Source: Actinokineospora fastidiosa (GTDB lineage: Bacteria; Actinomycetota; Actinomycetes; Mycobacteriales; Pseudonocardiaceae). Taken from it: DNA of 64,000 bases. The notes beneath the pieces are model-generated. The model worked only from the letters and a program-made list of their open reading frames with translations. It searched no databases and was not told where the DNA came from. Location: contig NZ_BMRB01000004.1 in assembly GCF_014648415.1 (NCBI RefSeq), forward strand, positions 372,001 to 436,000, written 5' to 3'. A program made the translations under genes and the position numbers. Shown piece by piece: positions 24,477 to 32,520 of the stretch (position 1 is its first letter; each line of letters begins with the position of its first letter).

Positions 24477-26408
24477 TCACCCCGCGGTCAGCGCGAGGTC
24501 GTCGAGGACGAACGAGGTCTGGAGCGACCAGTCCTCGCTGCCGGTGAAGCTGATCGTCACCGTCTGGCCCGCGTACGCGCCGACGTCGAACGACCGGAGG
24601 GTGTAGCCGGACTCGTCCACATTGGAGTACGTGGCCAGCGTGGTCGAGCCGATCTTCACCGTGAACGTGTCGTACACCGTGGAGCCGGACTCCGACGAGA
24701 CGATCTTCAGGTACAGCGACAGGGTCGACTCGGTGCAGCCCGCCGGGATCGTGACGCTCTGCTGCAGCGTCTCGGTCTCGGTGTAGCCGTAGCCGCTGAT
24801 CCACGACGACCGGGTGCCCGAGCGCGGGGCGCCCGTGCCGGTCCAGCTGTAGATCGTCCAGGTCGCGTTGGACCAGCCGGTGGTGCCGCTCTCGAAGCCG
24901 GGGTTCACCAGCTTCTGCCCCGGGCTGGCGCAGTCGCCGCCGCCGCCGTCCTCCTTCTCGATGATCCAGGTGAACGTGGTGCTCGCGCTGCGTCCTGCGC
25001 TGTCGGTCACGGTCGCGGTCACCGAGTACGAGTCGGCCACCGTCGGCGTGCCCGAGATCAGGCCGGTCGACGCGTTGACCGACAGGCCGGTCGGCAGCCC
25101 GGTGGCCGACCAGGTGTAGGGCGTGCTGCCGCCGGACGCGGCCAGCTGCAGGCTCGCCGGGGAGCCGACGACGTCCTGCTGCGTGCCCGGGTTGGTGATG
25201 CTCGGCCCGGACGGCTGGCCGGTGGCGACGTAGAGCAGCCGGTTGGGCGAGCCGCTGCCCGGGTTGGTGATCTTGTTGGGGGTCGACGCCGAGATCATCG
25301 CCGAGGCCACCTGCGCGGGCGTCAGCGACGGCGACGCGCCCAGGATGAGCGCCGCGCCGCCCGCGACGTGCGGGGCGGCCATCGACGTGCCGCTGATGGT
25401 GTTGGTGGCGGTGTCGCTGGTGTTCCACGGCGCGGTGATGTCCTGGCCGGGGGCGAAGATGTCGGTGCAGGTGCCGTAGTTGGAGAACGACGCGCGGGCG
25501 TCCGTCCGGGTGCTCGCGTTGACCGTGATGGCCTCCGGAGTGCGGGCGGGGGTGAAGTTGCAGGCGTCGGCGTTGGAGTTGCCGGAGGCGAGCGCGTAGG
25601 TGACGCCGGAGGCGATCGAGTTGCGGACCGCGTTCTCCAGGGTGGTGTTGGTGCCCGACGCGCCGAGGCTCATGTTCGCCACGGCTGGCCTGGTGGCGTT
25701 GTTCGTCACCCAGTCCACGCCCGCGGTGACCCCGGCGAGCGTGCCGGAGCCCTGGCAGTTGAGGACCTTCACCGCGACCAGACGGACGCCCTTGGCCACG
25801 CCGTGCGCGGTGCCGCCCACGGTGCCCGCGACGTGGGTGCCGTGCCCGTTGCAGTCGGTGTTGTTGCTGTCGACGGTGTTCGTGCCCCACGTCGCCCGGC
25901 CACCGAAGTCGGCGTGGGTGGTCCGGATGCCGGTGTCGATGATGTAGGCGGTGACGTTCGACGCGGTGTTGGGGTAGGTGTAGCTGTTGTCCAGTGGCAG
26001 ATCGCGCTGGTCGATGCGGTCCAGGCCCCACGACGGCGGGTTGGGCTGGGTGTCGGCGACGCCGACCACGCCGTTCTGCTCGACGTAGGCGACGCTCGGG
26101 TCCGCGGCGAGCTGTCTGGCCGCCTTGGCCGAGAGTCTGCCCGCGAACCCGCGCACGGCGTGCCGGTAGGTGTGCTCGACGGAGGCGCCGTACTTGCGCG
26201 CCAGATCGCTGGTGGCGGTGTCGACGCTGGTGACGGCAGCGTCCTTGAACACGACTATGTAGCTGTTGGGGATCGCGGCGGGGTTGTCGGTGCCCAGGAC
26301 AGTGCCCTCGGCGGCGGCGGCGGGCGAGGCGAGAACGGCGAACGCGGTGGCGGCGGCTGTGCCCGCCACGGCCAATCGGCGCGGCAGGGCTCGGCGAACA
26401 GGTCCCAT
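24477..26408 (-). CDS. secreted subtilisin-like serine protease (S8) with Ig-like and CBM-like tail
   Basis: 643 residues: signal peptide ending in AAA (about residue 33), I9 propeptide (SYIVVFKDA), S8A catalytic domain with Asp in YIIDTGIRTTH, His in GHGTHVAG and Ser in GTSMAAPHVAGG, then a putative Ig-like module (about 400-490, LPTGLSVNASTGLISG) and a C-terminal jelly-roll module (NPGFESGTTGWSN onward). The tail probably binds substrate or cell wall. ATG 26408 follows agggagaac; the frame extends further upstream but without secretion logic. Shares WGLDRIDQRDLPLD with the subtilase at 8234, so they are close paralogues with different tails. Confidence 0.92.
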   Translation of the reverse strand: MGPVRRALPRRLAVAGTAAATAFAVLASPAAAAEGTVLGTDNPAAIPNSYIVVFKDAAVTSVDTATSDLARKYGASVEHTYRHAVRGFAGRLSAKAARQLAADPSVAYVEQNGVVGVADTQPNPPSWGLDRIDQRDLPLDNSYTYPNTASNVTAYIIDTGIRTTHADFGGRATWGTNTVDSNNTDCNGHGTHVAGTVGGTAHGVAKGVRLVAVKVLNCQGSGTLAGVTAGVDWVTNNATRPAVANMSLGASGTNTTLENAVRNSIASGVTYALASGNSNADACNFTPARTPEAITVNASTRTDARASFSNYGTCTDIFAPGQDITAPWNTSDTATNTISGTSMAAPHVAGGAALILGASPSLTPAQVASAMISASTPNKITNPGSGSPNRLLYVATGQPSGPSITNPGTQQDVVGSPASLQLAASGGSTPYTWSATGLPTGLSVNASTGLISGTPTVADSYSVTATVTDSAGRSASTTFTWIIEKEDGGGGDCASPGQKLVNPGFESGTTGWSNATWTIYSWTGTGAPRSGTRSSWISGYGYTETETLQQSVTIPAGCTESTLSLYLKIVSSESGSTVYDTFTVKIGSTTLATYSNVDESGYTLRSFDVGAYAGQTVTISFTGSEDWSLQTSFVLDDLALTAG

Positions 26409-26583
26409 GGAAGTGTTCTCCCTGGTTCGGTGCGAGCACCGGCGGGCGGGGAGTGACCGCTCGTCGGTGGCAGGGTGAGGAACTGTCCGCGCGAACGATT
26501 TGCACGTTAGACGAGGTATAACCGGAATACCATTGCCATTATTGCCACTGAGACGTTGGCACCAATCCCCGTTCAAACGAAGG

Positions 26584-26611
26584 ACGGACCGGGGCCTACG
26601 CCCCGGTCCGT
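26584..26611 (-). terminator. terminator downstream of the MFS gene
   Basis: Perfect 12-base arms acggaccggggc (26584-26595) and gccccggtccgt (26600-26611) around ctac, 19 bases beyond the MFS stop. It would end transcripts of the TetR-MFS operon before they reach the subtilase promoter. Confidence 0.75.
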
Positions 26612-26629
26612 CCGTTGTGGACTGTACGG

Positions 26630-28177
26630 CTAGTGCGCCATCTCGGCGGCCAGCCGCTCATCGCCGCTCTGCGTCTTCAGCGGCTTCTCCTTGATGAACA
26701 GCACCGCCACCAGCGCGGCCGCCGCGAACGGCGCGCCGATCAGGAACAGTTCGGCCGTGGCCGACGCGTAGATGTCGGCGACCACCGCGCGCACCGGCTC
26801 CGGCAGGGTGGCCAGGTCCGGCACCTCGCTGGTGCCGCCGCCCGCGGCAGCCGGGCCGAAGCGCTCGGTCATCTGCCTGGTCACCGAGTTCGCCAGCACC
26901 GCGCCCAGCGCGCTCACGCCCACCGCGCCGCCGAGGCTGCGGAAGAACGTCAGCGTGGAGGTGGTCGTGCCCAGGTCCTTCGCTGGCACGTCGTTCTGCG
27001 CGGCCACCACCAGGTTCTGCATCAGCAGGCCGACGCCGATGCCCAGCACCGCCATGTGGACGGAGACGACCAGGACGCTCGTCGCCGCGGTGATCGTCGA
27101 CAGCAGCACCATGCCCGCCACCATCACCGCGCCGCCGGAGACGAGGTAGACCTTCCACTTGCCGTAGCGGGTGATGAGCTGCCCGGCGACCGTGGACGAC
27201 ACCAGCAGGCCGAGGATCATCGGCAGGCTCATCATGCCCGCCTCGGTCGGCGTCTTGCCCAGCGCGATCTGGAAGTACTGCGACAGGAACACCGTCCCGC
27301 CGAACATCGCCACGCCGACCAGCGTGCTCGCCAGCGTGGTGAGCGTGACCGTGCGGTTGCGGAAGATCGTCAGCGGCACGATCGGGTCGGTCGCCCGCGA
27401 CTCCACCCACACCGCCAGCGCCAGCAGCACCACGCCGACCGAGACCAGCAGCGCGGTCCAGCCCGACGCCCACGGGAATTGGTTGCCCGCCAGCGTCGAC
27501 CACACCAGCAGCGTCGACACGCCGCCGACGATGAGCGCCGCGCCAAGGTAGTCGATCTTGACCTGCTTGCGCACGACCGGCAGGTGCAGCGTGCGCTGGA
27601 GCAGCACGATCGAGGCCAGCGTGAACGGCACGCCGATCAGGAAGCACCAGCGCCAGCCCAGCCAGGAGGTGTCGACGATGACGCCGCCGATCAGCGGACC
27701 GGCGATCGTGCCGACGCCGAACACCGCGCCGAAGATGCCCGCGTAGCGGCCCAGCTCACGCGGCGGGATCATCGCCGCCATCACGATGGTGGCCAGCGCC
27801 GTCATGCCGCCCGCGCCCAGGCCCTGCGCGATGCGGCTGGCGATGAGCACCTCGACGTTGGGCGCGAGCCCGGCGATGAGCGAGCCGACCACGAACAGGC
27901 CCAGCGACAGCTGGATGAGCAGCTTGCGGCTGTAGAGGTCGGCGAGCTTGCCCCACAGCGGGACGGTCGCCGTCATGGCCAGCAGCTCGGTGGTGACGAT
28001 CCAGGTGTAGACCGACTGCGAGCCGTTGAGGTCGGCGACGATGCGCGGCAGCGCGTTGGCCACGATCGTCGAGGCGAGGATCGCCATGAACATGCCGAGC
28101 ATCAGCCCGGACATGGCCTGGAGGATGTCCCGCCGCGAGGTGGGCGCGCTCGATGGCGGGTCTTGCGTGATGGACAT
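26630..28177 (-). CDS. MFS drug-proton antiporter, DHA2 (EmrB/QacA) family
   Basis: 515 residues with about 14 hydrophobic segments. Motif A is LWGKLADLYSRK (about residue 75), motif C-like GPLIGGVIVD is near 165, and the C-terminal part ends in a short basic cytoplasmic tail. DHA2 pumps export lipophilic drugs, dyes or endogenous antibiotics using the proton gradient. The TetR gene lies 31 bases upstream on the same strand, so regulator and pump form a typical drug-inducible operon. Substrate unknown. Confidence 0.9.
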   Translation of the reverse strand: MSITQDPPSSAPTSRRDILQAMSGLMLGMFMAILASTIVANALPRIVADLNGSQSVYTWIVTTELLAMTATVPLWGKLADLYSRKLLIQLSLGLFVVGSLIAGLAPNVEVLIASRIAQGLGAGGMTALATIVMAAMIPPRELGRYAGIFGAVFGVGTIAGPLIGGVIVDTSWLGWRWCFLIGVPFTLASIVLLQRTLHLPVVRKQVKIDYLGAALIVGGVSTLLVWSTLAGNQFPWASGWTALLVSVGVVLLALAVWVESRATDPIVPLTIFRNRTVTLTTLASTLVGVAMFGGTVFLSQYFQIALGKTPTEAGMMSLPMILGLLVSSTVAGQLITRYGKWKVYLVSGGAVMVAGMVLLSTITAATSVLVVSVHMAVLGIGVGLLMQNLVVAAQNDVPAKDLGTTTSTLTFFRSLGGAVGVSALGAVLANSVTRQMTERFGPAAAGGGTSEVPDLATLPEPVRAVVADIYASATAELFLIGAPFAAAALVAVLFIKEKPLKTQSGDERLAAEMAH

Positions 28178-28208
28178 GGGCGTCCTCGGGTGTGGTGTCG
28201 ACTGGGGA

Positions 28209-28796
28209 TCAGCGCGGATCGGGCAGGCCCGTCGCGAGCAGGTGGAAGGACTCGTCGAGCAGCTCGCCCAGCGCGGGCGGCTCCGGCAGCGTCGACCAGC
28301 GGGTCAGTGCCACCCGGAAGGCAGCGCCCGCGGCGGCGGCGAGCAGCAGGGGATAGGTGTCGGTCACGGCCCGGCCGGTGCGCTCGGCGATGCCTGCCAC
28401 GATCTGCCGCTCCGCCTCCGCCCCGCCCGCGAACGCCTTGGCCATCAGCTCCGGGTGCCGTTCGAGCACCGCGATGTGCAGCGTCCACAGCTTGTGGTCG
28501 CTGGCCAGCTCGGTGATCTCGGCCTGCAGCGCCAGCCGCAGGGCCTCGACCGCGCCGAGGTGCGCGGGCGCGTCGGCGATGCCCGCCCTGATCCGCGCCC
28601 CCGACTCCGGGTCGGGGCCGACCAGGGCGTCCTCCTTGGTGGCGAAGTAGTTGAAGAACGTGCGCGGGGCGACGTCGGCCCGCCGCGCGATGTCCTCCAC
28701 CGTCACGTGGTCGACGCCCCGCTCGTGGACCAGCTCCAACGCCGCGCGGACCAGCGCGGAACGCGTCTGGCGCTTCTTGCGGTCGCGGAGGCTCAC
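28209..28796 (-). CDS. TetR-family repressor of the adjacent MFS pump
   Basis: 195 residues. The N-terminal helix-turn-helix covers VTVEDIARRADVAPRTFFNY, preceded by a basic LRDRKKRQTRSAL arm. The C-terminal ligand domain has no recognised family. GTG 28796 starts directly before that arm; an in-frame start at 28853 would add 19 residues unlike the family. It shares the intergenic region 28797-28933 with the divergent chitinase and precedes the MFS gene by 31 bases, so it probably represses its own operon. Confidence 0.87.
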   Translation of the reverse strand: MSLRDRKKRQTRSALVRAALELVHERGVDHVTVEDIARRADVAPRTFFNYFATKEDALVGPDPESGARIRAGIADAPAHLGAVEALRLALQAEITELASDHKLWTLHIAVLERHPELMAKAFAGGAEAERQIVAGIAERTGRAVTDTYPLLLAAAAGAAFRVALTRWSTLPEPPALGELLDESFHLLATGLPDPR

Positions 28797-28883
28797 GGCG
28801 TCCAGGGTAGCCGGAAAAAGTGCGCGTTGTGCAAGTTTGCAGTGACTGCGCATGCTGTGAGATAGGCCATTCGGTTGCTATCG

Positions 28884-28899
28884 GTGGTTTAGACCAACT
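28884..28899 (+). promoter_or_regulatory. DasR-like operator (dre) 1 upstream of chitinase
   Basis: gtggtttagaccaact, core TGGTTTAGACCA at 28885-28896. It matches the Streptomyces DasR element consensus (A)(C/T)TGGTCTAGACCA at all but one core base. It lies about 40 bases before the GH18 start, within the chitinase/tetR divergent region. Confidence 0.75.
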
Positions 28900-28906
28900 C
28901 CTACTG

Positions 28907-28918
28907 TGGTCCAGACCA
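28907..28918 (+). promoter_or_regulatory. DasR-like operator (dre) 2 upstream of chitinase
   Basis: TGGTCCAGACCA, a near-perfect palindrome with one mismatch to the dre core, ending 15 bases before the GH18 ATG and overlapping the region of the ribosome site. Two sites with a 22-base centre-to-centre spacing (two helical turns) suggest cooperative binding of the GntR-family regulator. Confidence 0.78.
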
Positions 28919-28933
28919 TAGGAGAGGAGAGGC

Positions 28934-30196
28934 ATGTCCCGAGGCAGATGGGCAGCGGGCGCGGTGGCCGTCGCGCTGCTCGCGACCGCGTTCGCCGCCG
29001 CGCCCGCGCAGGCGCACCGCAAGGACGGCGACCGCGTGGTCGGGTACTACACCCAGTGGAGCGGCTACGGCCGCAACTTCCTGATCAGCGACCTGGTGAA
29101 GAACGGCACCGCCCAGCGGCTGACGCACCTCAACTACGCGTTCGGCTTCCTCGACGAGCAGGGCCGCTGCGTCAGCGCCGACCCGTGGGCGGACTACCAG
29201 CGGCCGTTCACCGCCGAGCAGAGCGTCAACGGGAAGGAGGACGTCGCCGGGCAGCCGCTGGCGGGCAACCTCAACCAGCTGCGCCAGCTCAAGCAGCGCT
29301 ACCCGAGGCTGCGGGTGCTCATCTCGCTGGGCGGCTGGACCGGCTCGAAGTACTTCTCCAACGCCGCCCTCACGCCCGAGTCCCGCGCCGAGCACGTGCG
29401 CTCCTGCATCGACATGTGGATCAAGGGCAACCTGCCGGGCGCGGCCCCGGGCGCGGCGGCGGGCATCTTCGACGGCATCGACCTGGACTGGGAATGGCCC
29501 GGCAGCGAGGCCGCGCCCGGCAACGTCGTGCGGCCCGAGGACAAGGCGAACTTCACCCTGCTGGTCCGGGAGTACCGCGCCCAGCTCGGCAAGCGCGCCG
29601 ACCTGACCGCCTTCCTGCCTGCCAACCCGGGCATGGTCGAGCGCGGGTTCGAGGTGCGGAAGGTCTTCAAGGAGCTGACCTTCGCCACCATCCAGGGCTA
29701 CGACTACCACGGCTCGTGGGATTCGGTGACCAACCAGCAGTCGGCGCTGCGCACCCCGCGCGGCGGCCCGACGGACCCGGACTTCAGCGGCCAGGTCGCC
29801 ATCGGCGCCTACCTCGACCGCGGCGCGCCCCGGCACAAGCTGGTGCTCGGCGTGCCGTTCTTCAGCCGAGGCTGGACGGGCGTCTCCGGCGGCGGCGACG
29901 GGCTGTTCCAGCCCGCCACCGGCCCGGCCCCGGCGACCTGGGAGGCGGGCTACGAGGACTACAAGGTGCTGAAGACCAAGCTGGACGAATTCACCGTCCA
30001 CCGCGACAACCGGGCGGGGCACGCCTGGCTGTTCGACGGCACCACCTTCTGGACCTGGGACGACCCGGTCGAGATGCGGCGCAAGGCCCGCTTCATCTCC
30101 GACAACCGCCTCGGCGGGGCGATGATCTGGTCCCTCGACGGCGACACCGCCGACGGCGAGCTGATCCGCGCCCTCCACAGCGGCCTGCGCTGCTGA
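28934..30196 (+). CDS. secreted GH18 chitinase, single domain
   Basis: 420 residues. Signal peptide MSRGRWAAGAVAVALL to AQA, then one (beta/alpha)8 glycoside hydrolase 18 domain: SLGG-type strand VLISLGGWTGS, and the DxxDxDxE signature in DGIDLDWEWP with catalytic acid Glu187. A typical subfamily A insertion is suggested by the length after the signature. It hydrolyses chitin beta-1,4 links outside the cell by substrate-assisted catalysis. No carbohydrate-binding module. ATG 28934 follows ggagaggagagg. The two DasR-like boxes imply control by glucosamine-6-phosphate status. Confidence 0.93.
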   Translation: MSRGRWAAGAVAVALLATAFAAAPAQAHRKDGDRVVGYYTQWSGYGRNFLISDLVKNGTAQRLTHLNYAFGFLDEQGRCVSADPWADYQRPFTAEQSVNGKEDVAGQPLAGNLNQLRQLKQRYPRLRVLISLGGWTGSKYFSNAALTPESRAEHVRSCIDMWIKGNLPGAAPGAAAGIFDGIDLDWEWPGSEAAPGNVVRPEDKANFTLLVREYRAQLGKRADLTAFLPANPGMVERGFEVRKVFKELTFATIQGYDYHGSWDSVTNQQSALRTPRGGPTDPDFSGQVAIGAYLDRGAPRHKLVLGVPFFSRGWTGVSGGGDGLFQPATGPAPATWEAGYEDYKVLKTKLDEFTVHRDNRAGHAWLFDGTTFWTWDDPVEMRRKARFISDNRLGGAMIWSLDGDTADGELIRALHSGLRC

Positions 30197-30198
30197 GT

Positions 30199-30226
30199 GG
30201 AACCAACCCCCGGCCCGCGGTGTAGA
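30199..30226 (+). promoter_or_regulatory. ECF-type promoter before the sigma gene
   Basis: GGAACC at 30199-30204, 16 bases, then TGTAGA at 30221-30226. The GGAAC -35 box is typical of ECF sigma factors. The same two boxes with the same 16-base gap occur at 31895-31922 before the last gene of this cluster, so the sigma factor probably drives its own operon. Confidence 0.65.
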
Positions 30227-30281
30227 TAGGGGCGAGACACACACCGGACAGGGAGCGGATCGGATCGACGACTCGGAAGCC

Positions 30282-30797
30282 GTGGCCAGGGTGCGCGCCG
30301 GGGACGTGGGCGCGTACGCCGCACTCGTGCGCGCCCACACCGCCCCCGCCCTCCGCGCCGCCCTCCTCTTCGGCGCGGGAGCGGACGCGGAGGACGTCGT
30401 GCAGGAATCCCTGGTCAAGGCCTACCGGGCCCTGCCGACCTTCCGCGCAGACGCCCCCTTCCGCCCCTGGCTGCTGCGCATCGTCGCCAACGAGACCCGC
30501 AACGCCGTGCGCTCGCGCCGCAGACGGGGGATGACCGAGGCCGCGGCGGCCGAGCCGGACCTCCCGGCCGACCCCGCGGCCTCGGCCGCCGCCCGCGCCC
30601 GCCGCCGAGAACTCCTGACCGCCGTCGCCGCCCTACCCGAGCGGTACCGCCAGGTGGTCACCTGCCGCTACCTCCTCGACCTCGACGAACGCGAGACGGC
30701 GACCGTCCTCGGCCTACCCCGGGGCACAGTCAAGTCCCGCCTCTCCCGCGCCCTGCGCACCCTGCGGTCGACCCTGTCGGAGACCGCCCATGTCTAA
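30282..30797 (+). CDS. ECF-family RNA polymerase sigma factor
   Basis: 171 residues. Region 2 covers AYAALVRAHTAPA to RPWLLRIVANETRNAVR with the DVVQESLVKAYRAL -10 recognition helix; region 4 covers ALPERYRQVVTCRYLLDLDERETATVLGL with the LPRGTVKSRLSRALRTLR helix-turn-helix. GTG 30282 is the first usable start in frame but the N-terminus could be a little longer. It sits in an operon with an anti-sigma-like membrane protein and a secreted membrane-tethered protein, and an ECF promoter motif stands before it. Confidence 0.88.
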   Translation: MARVRAGDVGAYAALVRAHTAPALRAALLFGAGADAEDVVQESLVKAYRALPTFRADAPFRPWLLRIVANETRNAVRSRRRRGMTEAAAAEPDLPADPAASAAARARRRELLTAVAALPERYRQVVTCRYLLDLDERETATVLGLPRGTVKSRLSRALRTLRSTLSETAHV

Positions 30798-30982
30798 CCC
30801 GCTCACGGCGACCCAGCCTCGGAAGCCCACTGGACCAACCCGCGCGGGGAGCGTAGGGGCCGCACGGACTGGTCGGCCCCTGCGTCCGCCCGCGCAGTCT
30901 GGCCGCCGGGGACGCGCCTTGCGTGCGCCGGACCGGACGCCGCACCGCCATCCGGCCCCTTCCAGCCTCCGTGTGTCGGAGG

Positions 30983-31240
30983 CGACTGATCCGCTGGAAG
31001 TCGGGCTGTGTGAGCTAGTCCCTGGCTCCGATCCTCTCCCGCCCGCGCCGCTGTCCGCGCAGGTCGGCCTCCGTGCCGGGGAGGTGGTCGTGGCTGATCG
31101 GTTGGAAGTCGGGCTGTGTGAGCCGGGTTGGTCCCCGGCCCCGATCCCTCCCGCCCGCGCAGGCCAGCCTCCGCGCCCAGGAGGTGGCCGTGACTGATCC
31201 GCTGGAAGTCGAGCTCCGCGAGCTGGGCCGGTCCCTGGAC
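30983..31240 (+). repeat. degenerate direct repeats duplicating the anti-sigma gene start
   Basis: Three imperfect copies of about 100-107 bases. Each contains (a/g)ctgatc(c/g)g(c/t)tggaagtcg (starting at 30986, 31093 and 31193). Copies 2 and 3 also repeat the preceding ggaggtgg ribosome site and GTG start. Copy 3 is the actual start of the anti-sigma-like gene. The copies push that gene about 390 bases away from the sigma stop, where a stop-start overlap would be usual. Confidence 0.75.
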
Positions 31241-31891
31241 GCCCCGGTGCCCCCCGGCCTCCCCGCCGCCGTGATGGCGCGCGTCTCCGCCGAGCCCACC
31301 CGCCCCCGCCTCCACACCTGGTTGAGCAAGCGCTGGCGGGCACTCGTCGGCGGCCTGACCGCCGTCGTCCTCGTCGGTGCCCTCACCCCGCCCGTGCGCG
31401 CGGCCGTCGCCGAGTGGCTCGGGTTGGGGGCCGTCCAGGTCCGCACCGGCACCGGCGCCCCACCCTCGTCCGCCCCGCCGCCCCCGACCGCCACCGGGAC
31501 GTCCCTCGCCGACGCCCGCGAGAAGGCCGCCTTCCCCGTCGCCGTCCCCGCCCGCCTGGGCGAACCGGACTCCGCCGAGGTCTCGCCGGACGGTCAGGTC
31601 GTCTCCCTCTCCTGGCACGACGGCGCCATCCGCCTCGACCAGGTCGCAGGCGCCCTCGCCCCGTACTACATCAAGACAGTCCACGCTCAAGTCCACATCA
31701 CCACGGTGCGCGGCGGTGAGGCGCTGTGGTTGGCGACGCCGCACGAACTCGTCGTCGCGGGCCCCGGCGGTGAGCGCACCGAGCCGCCGCGGCTGGCCGG
31801 GGCCACGCTGATCTGGCAGTCCGACGGCGTCACCCTCCGCCTGGAGGCTGACCTCACCCTCGACGAGGCCCGCGCGATCGCCGAGTCCTGA
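31190..31891 (+). CDS. anti-sigma-factor-like single-pass membrane protein
   Basis: 233 residues. N-terminal cytoplasmic part VTDPLEVELRELGRSLD to about residue 45, one membrane helix (ALVGGLTAVVLVGALTPPVR, about 52-72), then an extracytoplasmic domain rich in Ala/Pro followed by a folded part (PVAVPARLGEPDSAEVS to the end). This layout and the position after an ECF sigma gene fit an anti-sigma factor or membrane regulator, although the classic zinc-binding HxxxCxxC motif is absent. GTG 31190 has a ggaggtgg site. Upstream repeats contain older-looking copies of this start. Confidence 0.7.
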   Translation: MTDPLEVELRELGRSLDAPVPPGLPAAVMARVSAEPTRPRLHTWLSKRWRALVGGLTAVVLVGALTPPVRAAVAEWLGLGAVQVRTGTGAPPSSAPPPPTATGTSLADAREKAAFPVAVPARLGEPDSAEVSPDGQVVSLSWHDGAIRLDQVAGALAPYYIKTVHAQVHITTVRGGEALWLATPHELVVAGPGGERTEPPRLAGATLIWQSDGVTLRLEADLTLDEARAIAES

Positions 31892-31894
31892 CCG

Positions 31895-31922
31895 GGAACC
31901 TCCCCCGCCCGCGCGGTGTATC
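31895..31922 (+). promoter_or_regulatory. ECF-type promoter before the tethered secreted protein gene
   Basis: GGAACC at 31895-31900, 16 bases, TGTATC at 31917-31922, 25 bases before the ATG. It matches the sigma operon promoter at 30199 in both boxes and spacing, which points to a shared sigma factor. Confidence 0.65.
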
Positions 31923-31947
31923 CCCGGCAGACAACCAGGAGGTCCCC

Positions 31948-32520
31948 ATGCGTTCGCTCGTCCTGATGTTCCTCGTCGCCGTCGGCTTGGCGGTCGGCGC
32001 CGGTCCGGCCGCCGCGGGCGGACCGACCAGCGTCCTGCTCGCCTCGCCGTGGGAGAGCCGCGCCACCGCCCTCTACCACGACGACACCGAGTACACCCTG
32101 CTCCAGTCCATCCTCGACGACGGAGAGACCACCGAAGCGTCCACCGACGACGGCCCCTACGTCACCGTCACCTGGCTCGTGCACGACGTCCACATCTGGC
32201 GGACCGACCGCATCGTGCTCGGCGCCGGGGTCGTCGAGACCACGCTGCTCATGGGCGGGACCGACGAGCCCAAGCCGGTGTGGCGCAAGCTCAACCAGCC
32301 CGACCGGCTCACCACGCTGCTGCGCGACCTCGGCTTCACCGGCGCCGAGTCGCCCGCGACGACCACCGAGGTCGCCGTGGCCCCCGCGGCCCAGCGGGCG
32401 CCGGTTCCCGTCGTGACGGAACCCGACGCCCGCTGGGAGTGGGGGATCGGCGGCGTCCTGCTGGGCGCGCTGGCCACCGGCCTCGTCGTCCGCGCGCGGA
32501 CGGTCAGGGCAGGGCGTTGA
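31948..32520 (+). CDS. secreted, C-terminally membrane-anchored protein of unknown function
   Basis: 190 residues. Signal peptide MRSLVLMFLVAVGLAVGA to AAA, an extracytoplasmic domain of about 110 residues (LLASPWESRATALYHDD onward), an Ala/Pro/Val-rich stalk, and one C-terminal helix (WGIGGVLLGALATGLVV) with a basic tail. The family is not recognised. Third gene of the sigma/anti-sigma cluster with its own copy of the ECF promoter motif, so it is the best candidate for the envelope output of that system. Its 3' end overlaps the convergent chitinase gene by 17 bases. Confidence 0.75.
   Translation: MRSLVLMFLVAVGLAVGAGPAAAGGPTSVLLASPWESRATALYHDDTEYTLLQSILDDGETTEASTDDGPYVTVTWLVHDVHIWRTDRIVLGAGVVETTLLMGGTDEPKPVWRKLNQPDRLTTLLRDLGFTGAESPATTTEVAVAPAAQRAPVPVVTEPDARWEWGIGGVLLGALATGLVVRARTVRAGR

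Noticed and set aside
28797-28853. Upstream start for the TetR gene adding 19 residues
   Set aside because: The extra residues do not resemble TetR N-termini and would cover the likely regulatory region.
30790-31197. 135-codon frame starting at the sigma stop
   Set aside because: It consists of the duplicated start region of the anti-sigma-like gene with Pro/Arg-rich filler and has no domain; treated as a repeat product, although its start may be ancestral.
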